From: an uncultured bacterium
GTDB taxonomy: Bacteria; Bacteroidota; Bacteroidia; Chitinophagales; Chitinophagaceae
Direction: 5' to 3'
Assembly: GCA_903957405.1 (NCBI GenBank)
Contig: CAJBPC010000615.1
Coordinates: 1-5,682 of the forward strand
DNA length: 5,682 bases
Under the pieces are notes generated by a model, which did not search any database, was not told the DNA's origin, and saw only the letters and a list, made by a program, of their open reading frames with translations. The translations under genes and the position numbers were made by a program. This document shows positions 1 through 5,682 of the stretch, one piece after another (the stretch's first letter is position 1; every line of letters begins with the position of its first letter).

Positions 1-2556
1 GAATCCATTTGGGAGATTTAGATAAACCGAGATCGGCATGAACTCTCCCACCATCACGAGGTCGGGGCGGTTGTCGCCGTTCATGTCATGCCATTGCGCA
101 TCCGTAACCATTCCGGCAAAGCTGAAGGCGGCTGGCTTCTTGGTGAATCGTCCCGTTCCGTCATTGATCAGCAGATACGATTCGGGTGTGAGGGGATAGC
201 GGCCGGGGATCAGGCGCCCTCCCACAAAGATGTCCATGTCGCCATCAGCATCCACATCCGCCGCCCTGACGCAAGACTTAGCAGAAGCGGATACCTCCGG
301 AAGCGGTATGAGGGACTTGATGAGTCCACCCTTTCCGTCATTCATGTACAACTCATCCTGTAGGCTTGGAGTGTTGGGCTCCCATATGGAGTAACCGCCT
401 TTTGCAACGTAAAGATCAGGCCATCCATCTCCATTGACATCCGTGAACAATGCCGCTGACACACTGGCCTCCTCCTCATTGACGATCGACAAACCATCTG
501 CCATCGAAAACGCACCGCTGCGTGACTGAAGGTAGAGTCGGCCGGGTTGCGTCCGGTTTCCACTGACGAACAGATCTTCCAAACCATCCCTGTTCACATC
601 GGATTTCGCCATCACAGGACCGGTATTTGAATACATGAAAAGCAACAGTTGCTGCCTTTTGAAATCGTTCTCGCCGAATCCTTCATGTTGATAATCCACA
701 GGCGAAGCCGTTCGGCTGAATACGGAGGGCATTGGGGTGGCGAAGGAGGGGGATGATACCCGTTTTTGTGATGGGGTAATGGTGAGCATCTGGTCTGCAG
801 CCGGCGCTGTCAACATGGTCACACCGCCATCCGGCCAGATGATCCTGACGGAATCCACCTGATCGGTCTTTTCAAGTCCGAAATGAACGATCGTACTCAC
901 GGCCGAAAGATACCCGCGATTCTGTCCGAGTTCGGCATACTGCATCACGCCTCCAGCAAACAGATAAATTCGTGCACCGATGGCCGGTGCGGCTTTTTCA
1001 TTGACGACCCGAAAAGAGATGTAATGATGTCTGTTCAGTGCTCTGGCGTTGTTGCGATGAATGAAGGCCGGATCATTGATATTGTTGACAATGATGTCGA
1101 GATCGCCATCGTTGTCAAGGTCGGCATAAACCGCCGCACTGGAGATGGCTGGCTGTTCGAAGCCCCAGGCCACCTGTTCGTTTGAAAAAGTCAGGTCGCG
1201 GTTATTCCGGAACATGTAGTTGGGCAACTTCGTCGAAGGCATCGCGCGGACGAGGTCCATCAACTGCACGGGTTCACGATCCATGGCCTTTTTGACCTTA
1301 TAATCACCCCAATAGCGGAGAAAGTCCTTATTGGTATAGTCACGAAGGTAGCCGTTGGTGATGAACAGGTCTTTATACCCGTCGTTGTCGAAATCGGCCA
1401 TGAGCGGGGCCCAGCTCCAGTCGGTTTTGAAGATGCCGGCAAGCTGACCGATTTCACTGAAGGAACCGTTCCCGTTGTTGAGGTGCAGCATATTGCGCAT
1501 ATACTGCTTGTGCAGTCCCTGCTGCTGCATGAGTTCGAAGATGTCATAATTCTCCTGCAACTGCAGGAGTTTCTGTCTTTTGTTGCCTTCCGGCAGCATG
1601 TCAAGCGTGATGATGTCTGGCAGTCCGTCGTTGTTGAAATCGGCGATATCCGCCCCCATGGAGAACTGCGACATATGTGTCAGTGCCGAATCCGCCATAT
1701 CGCGGAATGTCTTGTCGCGATTGTTCAGGTAGAGATGATCGGGTTCGTTGTAATCATTTGTGGCGTATAGATCAGGCCAGCCGTCCTGGTTGATGTCTGC
1801 GACAACGATGCCGAGTCCGAAAGTAAGTGCAGAGCGGCTGATCCCGCAACGGTCGGAGACATCGGTAAACCGACTGCCATTGTTCTCGAACATTCTGCAA
1901 CCGGCAAAGGTATCCGGTGTGTTGCGGAATTTCGCAAATTCAAGGTTATCGACTTTTTTAACGCTGTGATTGAGCAGGAACATATCCAGATCTCCATCTC
2001 TGTCATAATCAAAAAAAGCCGCCTGGGTGCTGTAGGATGGGTCATCGAGTCCGAATTCCTTTCCCGCTTCCCTGAAGGTGAAGTTCCCCAGGTTGATGAA
2101 GAGCTGATTGCGCCTGACATCGGGTTCTCCTTTTCCGGAGTAGCAAACATATACATCCAGCAGACCGTCGTTGTTGACATCCGCCATGGTGACACCGGTC
2201 TTCCAATGTCCGGCGCGGCCTTCGACGCGGGCACCTGATGATTTTGTCACATCCTGGAAGCGGAGCCCGCCGAGATTCCTGTACACCTTATTGGGACCCA
2301 TGTTGGCGGTGAAGAAAAGGTCTGGCAAGCCATCATTGTCGAGATCCCCGACTGCCAAACCCGCTCCGTTGAAAAAATACTCATATGCCAGTACATTCAA
2401 CCCCTCTGATTCACTGATTGCATTGATGAATGTTACGCCGGTTTGTTTGGAATCAAGCTGGGTGAACAGCTTCTGCTGTGCAAAGATCGTCGTGCACGAC
2501 AAGGCGAGAAAGCTCGTGATAACTGCCGGCAGAAGGGCGTATTTCCGGTAAGACAT
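1..2556 (-). CDS. Secreted FG-GAP/VCBS repeat protein with ASPIC/UnbV domain (3' end beyond window)
   Basis: The frame is open for 852 codons from the ATG at 2556-2554 to the window edge, with no stop, so the C-terminus is missing; relatives as I remember them run to about 1,100 residues. The N-terminus is a signal peptide (MSYRK, then a hydrophobic stretch to about residue 26). Cleavage could follow IFA (residue 26) or, less canonically, precede Cys21 as a lipoprotein. Eleven calcium-loop motifs of the form DxDxDGxxD start at residues 71, 126, 183, 254, 306, 388, 479, 653, 706, 767 and 824. Seven precede and four follow an ASPIC/UnbV domain at about 526-593 (IGARIYL, GYLSA, VHFGLE, VRIIWPDG). 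This implies an extracellular seven-bladed beta-propeller followed by a second propeller. Such proteins are common in Bacteroidota beside SusCD pairs and are sometimes mislabelled 'RNA-binding protein'. The gene follows susD after 113 bases and a terminator. Its molecular role is unknown; binding or adhesion at the surface is inference. Family assignment is confident. Confidence 0.93.
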   Translation of the reverse strand, partial: MSYRKYALLPAVITSFLALSCTTIFAQQKLFTQLDSKQTGVTFINAISESEGLNVLAYEYFFNGAGLAVGDLDNDGLPDLFFTANMGPNKVYRNLGGLRFQDVTKSSGARVEGRAGHWKTGVTMADVNNDGLLDVYVCYSGKGEPDVRRNQLFINLGNFTFREAGKEFGLDDPSYSTQAAFFDYDRDGDLDMFLLNHSVKKVDNLEFAKFRNTPDTFAGCRMFENNGSRFTDVSDRCGISRSALTFGLGIVVADINQDGWPDLYATNDYNEPDHLYLNNRDKTFRDMADSALTHMSQFSMGADIADFNNDGLPDIITLDMLPEGNKRQKLLQLQENYDIFELMQQQGLHKQYMRNMLHLNNGNGSFSEIGQLAGIFKTDWSWAPLMADFDNDGYKDLFITNGYLRDYTNKDFLRYWGDYKVKKAMDREPVQLMDLVRAMPSTKLPNYMFRNNRDLTFSNEQVAWGFEQPAISSAAVYADLDNDGDLDIIVNNINDPAFIHRNNARALNRHHYISFRVVNEKAAPAIGARIYLFAGGVMQYAELGQNRGYLSAVSTIVHFGLEKTDQVDSVRIIWPDGGVTMLTAPAADQMLTITPSQKRVSSPSFATPMPSVFSRTASPVDYQHEGFGENDFKRQQLLLFMYSNTGPVMAKSDVNRDGLEDLFVSGNRTQPGRLYLQSRSGAFSMADGLSIVNEEEASVSAALFTDVNGDGWPDLYVAKGGYSIWEPNTPSLQDELYMNDGKGGLIKSLIPLPEVSASAKSCVRAADVDADGDMDIFVGGRLIPGRYPLTPESYLLINDGTGRFTKKPAAFSFAGMVTDAQWHDMNGDNRPDLVMVGEFMPISVYLNLPNGF
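61..600 (-). repeat. Four-motif FG-GAP/VCBS repeat array (second propeller, partial)
   Basis: This stretch encodes residues 653-832, after the UnbV domain, and holds DVNRDGLED, DVNGDGWPD, DVDADGDMD and DMNGDNRPD. The fourth has Asn829 where the others have Gly, although the flanking acidic positions remain. The array probably continues past the left edge, so the total repeat number is unknown. Confidence 0.8.
1096..2346 (-). repeat. Seven-motif FG-GAP/VCBS repeat array (first propeller)
   Basis: This stretch encodes residues 71-487 and holds seven Asp-rich loops: DLDNDGLPD, DVNNDGLLD, DYDRDGDLD, DINQDGWPD, DFNNDGLPD, DFDNDGYKD and DLDNDGDLD. Each is typically followed by a short hydrophobic strand (LFFTAN, VYVCY, LFITNG and similar). 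The acidic side chains match the calcium loops of integrin-like FG-GAP repeats. Spacing is about 50-80 residues and widens to about 80-90 around motifs 5-7, where non-repeat insertions occur. On the plus strand the array shows as recurring imperfect strings such as gtcgttgttgacatc. Seven motifs would fit one closed seven-bladed propeller, which is an inference from the count. Confidence 0.85.
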
Positions 2557-2614
2557 GAGGCTGTCTGATTTAACGGTACAAGTTAGCGAATGAGGATGAG
2601 AGTTGTGGATTTTC
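2557..2614 (-). promoter_or_regulatory. Leader of the VCBS gene; expected promoter region, no clear motif
   Basis: These 58 bases separate the terminator from the VCBS start codon. If the terminator is efficient, the downstream gene needs its own promoter here or inside the terminator arm, or depends on read-through. I see no good match to the Bacteroidota consensus (TTTG, about 20 bases, TAnnTTTG). The nearest string is TAACTTGT (2585-2578), with TTG at 2616-2614 too far upstream. No Shine-Dalgarno sequence precedes the ATG, as is usual in this phylum. Confidence 0.3.
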
Positions 2615-2649
2615 AAAAACGGAAAGGCGCCACAAGGGCGCCTTTCCGT
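2615..2649 (-). terminator. Rho-independent terminator after susD
   Basis: Positions 2619-2631 and 2637-2649 form a perfect 13-base-pair inverted repeat (core GGAAAGGCGCC / GGCGCCTTTCC) around a 5-base loop. Read on the minus strand, the stem runs straight into five T residues (2619-2615). It lies about 20 bases after the susD stop codon and about 60 bases before the start of the VCBS gene. The stem is strong and GC-rich. On the plus strand no T-run follows it, so it acts in the direction of the genes. It should end most transcripts from the susC-susD operon. Confidence 0.9.
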
Positions 2650-2669
2650 CGTATCTGAAGGGTGGGAAA

Positions 2670-4253
2670 TCACTTTCCACCATCCCACCATACTTTGGTC
2701 ATGAAGTTGTCACCGCCCATGCGGTCAACAGCTGCCTTGTAGTTGGTTGGATTTGAACTGATTTCATTCTCCCAATATTTCAAACGGCGTGGAATCTGGT
2801 TGACTTCCCACCTGTTCGGGTCATTGGTCGGTGTGAGTGCCGGGATGCCGGTCCTCCTCCAGTTGCTCCATGACTCGATGTCATTGAGGAAGGTGGCTGC
2901 CCAGAATTCTTCACCGATGAGGCGCTTCTTATCATTCGTGGAAGCGGCGGCAAAGCCACGACCGGTGATATATGCATCGATATCAGCCTGTGAGCGTGCG
3001 AAAGTGCCATCAAAAGAAGACCAGTTCTTGATCGCTGCATCGACACCTTTCTGAAAATGGGTGGCAGAATTTGTTGTCAGCCATCCGAGTACTGCGGCTT
3101 CAGCAGCCATCAGTTCCACTTCTGCGTATGTCTGCATCATGTAGGGATCTGACCAATCCATGTACTTGATGTTGAGCATGGAGAAGATCCAACGAGGTGT
3201 TGGAGAAGCAGTCCATGCCGCCAATTCGGTTGGCGTCAGGACTGTAGGCATATTGGCCGTAGTATATCCGTTCGGCATACCATTCTGGTTGGCAGGTGTG
3301 GTATTCCAGGTAGCTGAAGCTTCAGGGTTGCCGGTACCACCGGTGACGATCATCAAACGGGGGTCATTGTTGGCTTTCATCCAGTTCACGAAAGTGCGGG
3401 AGACCTTGCAATCCTTTGAATACTTGTAGGTATTCCAGTAGCCGTCGTTCAGACCATTGCGGTTGATACCTTGTGGGCCTTCTGCGAATTTGATATTTGC
3501 ATTGTCCGCATTCGAAGTGAAAGCTCCGTTGTTGTATGCCTCAAGGAATACGGTCTTTGCAGTGGCGGCATCGACATTACTCATTCTGAGGGCGACGCGC
3601 ATCAGGAGGGAGTTCGCGAATTTCTTCCACTTTGCGATATCGCCGCCGTAGACGAAATCCTGAGAACCCAGCGATTTGGCAGAGGCGCCGAATTTGTCAC
3701 GGGCAGCTTTGATGTCACGCACCAGGAAATTATAGACATCCTTTTGGTTGTCATACTTCGGGAACCAATTCTCTTCCGCTTCCATGCCACGTCCGGCCTG
3801 CTCGTAGGGAATATCTCCGTAGAGATCCGTCATGCGGTGCAGGTCAAATGCACGCAGCAGTGTGGAGGCGGCCCATATATTGGCCTGGCTTGGATCATCC
3901 TTCGTCTTGCTGATGGCGTTTGAAAACAGCTTGATCACATCGGTATAGTGGCGCTCCATGTAGGCACCGCTGTATTGTGCGCTGTAGAAATACTTATCTC
4001 CACTGAAATAACCCGCAGTGGATGAGGTATGCTGAATCATCGTCGCAGCATAAAGCATGTTGGCACGGGTATTCTCGTACTCACCTGCGATGCGCAGGGT
4101 TGCAAGGGAGAAAAGATAGGTCTGATCCATGTCAGAAACAGAGTTCTGATCGATGTTCAGATCGGCGAGCTTTTCCTTGTCACAGGATGACAAAGACAGC
4201 AATACCGATAACGAAACGGTTGCTATTTTAAGAATTTGCTTCATAATATTCAT
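2670..4253 (-). CDS. SusD/RagB-family nutrient-binding outer-membrane lipoprotein (SusD-like_2 type)
   Basis: This complete 527-residue gene encodes the surface lid that captures substrate and hands it to the SusC barrel. A signal peptide ends in the lipobox LSSC with Cys24 as the lipidated residue. The DKEK that follows is charged and partly acidic, in keeping with the Bacteroidota surface-export signal. Family hallmarks appear in order: TDLYGDIPYEQA (142-153), YDNQKDVYNFL (167-177), KWKKFANSLLMRVALRMS (208-225), DPRL (297-300), EVELMAAEAAVLGW (378-391), WRRTGIPAL (465-473), IPRRLKYWENE (487-497) and a terminal KVWWD. These fit the 'nutrient-binding' SusD-like_2 group rather than classical glycan SusD, and the length is normal. 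The start at 4253 has an A-run just upstream; Met4 (4244) would also leave a working signal peptide. It lies 16 bases after susC and is surely co-transcribed with it. The substrate cannot be inferred. Confidence 0.96.
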   Translation of the reverse strand: MNIMKQILKIATVSLSVLLSLSSCDKEKLADLNIDQNSVSDMDQTYLFSLATLRIAGEYENTRANMLYAATMIQHTSSTAGYFSGDKYFYSAQYSGAYMERHYTDVIKLFSNAISKTKDDPSQANIWAASTLLRAFDLHRMTDLYGDIPYEQAGRGMEAEENWFPKYDNQKDVYNFLVRDIKAARDKFGASAKSLGSQDFVYGGDIAKWKKFANSLLMRVALRMSNVDAATAKTVFLEAYNNGAFTSNADNANIKFAEGPQGINRNGLNDGYWNTYKYSKDCKVSRTFVNWMKANNDPRLMIVTGGTGNPEASATWNTTPANQNGMPNGYTTANMPTVLTPTELAAWTASPTPRWIFSMLNIKYMDWSDPYMMQTYAEVELMAAEAAVLGWLTTNSATHFQKGVDAAIKNWSSFDGTFARSQADIDAYITGRGFAAASTNDKKRLIGEEFWAATFLNDIESWSNWRRTGIPALTPTNDPNRWEVNQIPRRLKYWENEISSNPTNYKAAVDRMGGDNFMTKVWWDGGK

Positions 4254-4269
4254 TTTTTAATGCAGCTGA
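4254..4269 (-). promoter_or_regulatory. susC-susD junction with A-rich translation leader
   Basis: These 16 bases link the susC stop codon to the susD ATG, and on the minus strand they end in TTAAAAA directly before ATG. There is no Shine-Dalgarno sequence. An A-rich, unstructured leader is the usual initiation context in Bacteroidota and favours the ATG at 4253 over the in-frame ATG at 4244. The short gap leaves little room for a promoter or terminator, so the two genes should share one mRNA. Confidence 0.5.
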
Positions 4270-5682
4270 TCAGAAGTTCACGGAAAGATTCACACCCACG
4301 CTGCGGGTCTGCGGCATGGCGAAAAATTCCAGACCCTGTGAAGAACCAGAAACAGTGTACGCGGATTCCGGATCGATGTTCGGTACGTTCGACCACAACA
4401 TAAACAGGTTACGACCTACGATGGATAAAGAAGCGGACTCGAACGGAGTCTTCTTGAGCATTGTCGCAGGCATGGTATAACCCAAAGACATTTGGCGGAG
4501 GCGTCCGAAGGAAGCATCATACACCATGTTTTGCGTCACGTTGGCATAGTTCTGATAGTAGTTGTCGATGTTCGCAGCTGGTATCGTCCAGGTATTTGGA
4601 GCACCTGCCGTTGTCACACCTGTCACTTTCAGAGAACCATCACGTCCGGGAAGTGTACCCTGATGCAATCCATAATAGTAACCGTAGTAGTTCGTTCCGG
4701 AGACCACGCTTCCACCTTGACGGAAGTCAACCAACACATCAAGTTTGAATTGCTTCCATGACAGAATGCTGCTAAGTCCACCTGAAACCGGATGACGACC
4801 TTCTGCCAGTACCTCGTAACCTGCAGTAGACACAGGGTAGCCATCAGCATTGTACATCAGGTTGCCTTTGTCGTCCGTGCGATGCTTGTAGCCGGTGATC
4901 ATGCCCAAAGGCTGACCAACTACATGTGCGATCCGCTCACGGCGAACCCTTGATTCTTCCAGATTGAGGGTCGTGACCGGCTTACCGGCTGCATTCGTGC
5001 CGAGGTTGACCACATTGCTGCGGTTGATGGCATAGTTGAATGACAACTCCCACTTGAAGTCTTTTTGCTGGATGACCGTGGCATTCACCATCAGTTCCAG
5101 TCCTTTATTGGTCAACTCTCCAATATTGATAAGCGTTGAACCGTAACCGGATGTGGAGGATATGCCGGCAGCGAGGATGTCGTTGGTTGTGCGCCTGCTG
5201 TAATAGGCCACATCAAGACCAAACCTGTTCTTCAGGAAGCGGAAATCAGCACCGATCTCAAATTCAGAGGACAGGTATGGTTGCAGATTCTGGTTAGGAA
5301 TGGAGCCATTGTTGACCTGGCCCAGGTTTGCTCCAAGATGCCCTTGACCAACCAGTCCATAGGTAAGGTTGAGCGCATATGGATTCGGCGCACCGCCACC
5401 GACCTGTGCCCATGAAGCACGCACTTTGGCGAAGTTGATCGCCTCGGGGAGTTTGAATGCGTCGGTCGCAATGAAGCTGGCTCCAACTGACGGATACACC
5501 AAGGTGTTGTTGTTGGAGGACAGGGTCGAGAACTGATCCTGGCGGACGGTACCGTTCAAGAAAAGAAAGTTCTTGTAGCCCAAGTTGGCCTGTGCGAACA
5601 CGGAGTTGATCCCCAGTTCGGAGAAGCCGTAAGAGAAAGAAGGCGCTGCAACATTCCTTACGCTGTGTACGAAGGGAACGAC
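4270..5682 (-). CDS. SusC/RagA-family TonB-linked outer-membrane protein (5' end beyond window)
   Basis: The frame is open from the right edge to the TGA at 4272-4270 and gives the last 470 residues of a protein that is usually about 1,000-1,100 long. The visible part is the C-terminal beta-barrel; the signal peptide, carboxypeptidase-regulatory-like domain, TonB box and plug are outside the window. Barrel hallmarks, numbered from the first visible residue, are LVYPSVGASF (61-70), KVRASWAQVG (86-95), LQPYLSSEFEIG (133-144), NIGELTNKGLEL (186-197), LGYTMP (400-405), GRNLF (423-427), NIDPES (435-440) and a terminal VNLSVNF. The final Phe is the typical signal for outer-membrane insertion. It should import a bulky nutrient using TonB/ExbBD energy, with the adjacent SusD as lid. 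A GTG at 5601 lies inside the barrel and is not the start. Any promoter and anti-sigma/sigma control lie upstream of the window. Confidence 0.96.
   Translation of the reverse strand, partial: VVPFVHSVRNVAAPSFSYGFSELGINSVFAQANLGYKNFLFLNGTVRQDQFSTLSSNNNTLVYPSVGASFIATDAFKLPEAINFAKVRASWAQVGGGAPNPYALNLTYGLVGQGHLGANLGQVNNGSIPNQNLQPYLSSEFEIGADFRFLKNRFGLDVAYYSRRTTNDILAAGISSTSGYGSTLINIGELTNKGLELMVNATVIQQKDFKWELSFNYAINRSNVVNLGTNAAGKPVTTLNLEESRVRRERIAHVVGQPLGMITGYKHRTDDKGNLMYNADGYPVSTAGYEVLAEGRHPVSGGLSSILSWKQFKLDVLVDFRQGGSVVSGTNYYGYYYGLHQGTLPGRDGSLKVTGVTTAGAPNTWTIPAANIDNYYQNYANVTQNMVYDASFGRLRQMSLGYTMPATMLKKTPFESASLSIVGRNLFMLWSNVPNIDPESAYTVSGSSQGLEFFAMPQTRSVGVNLSVNF

Noticed and set aside
1725..2234. A 169-codon minus-strand open frame in another register.
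   Set aside because: It overlaps the VCBS gene in a shifted frame and its product is low-complexity Ser/Thr/Pro/Met-rich with no recognisable domain.
61..2346. Recurring plus-strand strings such as gtcgttgttgaaatcggc as DNA repeats or a CRISPR-like array.
   Set aside because: Spacing is irregular, the copies are imperfect, and each one falls on a DxDxDG codon block, so they are protein-level repeats.
883..2551. Several plus-strand open frames (for example 883-1185, 1966-2238, 2171-2551).
   Set aside because: They lie opposite the VCBS gene and show no family motifs. Asp-rich repeats (GAY codons) on the minus strand leave few stops on the complementary strand, which explains them.
1..2556. 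Apparent lack of a long complete gene, suggesting a pseudogene or frameshifted region.
   Set aside because: Reading the minus strand codon by codon from 2556 gives one uninterrupted frame of 852 codons to the edge with family motifs throughout. It lacks a stop only because the window ends.
2578..2616. Possible Bacteroidota promoter for the VCBS gene (TTG at 2616-2614 with TAACTTGT at 2585-2578).
   Set aside because: The spacing is 28 bases instead of about 20, and the -7 element matches only partly, so I do not call it a promoter.
3471..3923. A 150-codon plus-strand open frame opposite susD.
   Set aside because: It is antisense to a complete, well-supported SusD gene and has no recognisable motif or initiation context.
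5599..5601. GTG at 5601 as the start of a 443-residue protein.
   Set aside because: The same frame stays open to the right edge, and the residues upstream continue the SusC barrel. A SusC start would come several hundred codons earlier.

Overview
The window reads as part of a Bacteroidota chromosome. The evidence is a SusC/RagA-type TonB-dependent outer-membrane protein directly followed by a SusD/RagB-type lipoprotein, a pairing characteristic of that phylum. Supporting signs are an A-rich leader instead of a Shine-Dalgarno sequence before susD, and a lipoprotein signal of Bacteroidota style (Leu-Ser-Ser-Cys followed by charged residues). Base composition looks near 50% GC, which suggests an environmental lineage (Chitinophagaceae- or Cytophagales-like) rather than a gut Bacteroides, but the sequence does not fix the genus.

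All three genes lie on the minus strand and read from right to left. (1) 5682-4270: the C-terminal 470 residues of a SusC-like transporter, whose start lies beyond the right edge. (2) 4253-2670: a complete 527-residue SusD-like lipoprotein of the 'nutrient-binding' SusD-like_2 type, 16 bases after the susC stop. (3) 2556-1: the first 852 residues of a large secreted FG-GAP/VCBS beta-propeller protein with a central ASPIC/UnbV domain. This frame is open without interruption to the left edge, so the gene is incomplete only because the window ends. A strong intrinsic terminator (2615-2649) sits between susD and the third gene.

Functionally, SusC and SusD should form a 'pedal-bin' importer, with SusD as the surface lid that captures a nutrient (glycan or peptide) and SusC as the TonB-energised barrel. 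The third protein carries eleven Asp-rich calcium-binding loops and would be exported. Its place beside the pair suggests a role at the cell surface, for example in binding, adhesion or nutrient presentation, but its function is not known from the sequence. No degradative enzyme, regulator, RNA gene, mobile element or CRISPR array is visible, so the substrate cannot be named. The most interesting elements are the SusCD plus propeller/UnbV grouping, the terminator that separates the third gene from the pair, and the unusual conserved-looking insertions inside the propeller.
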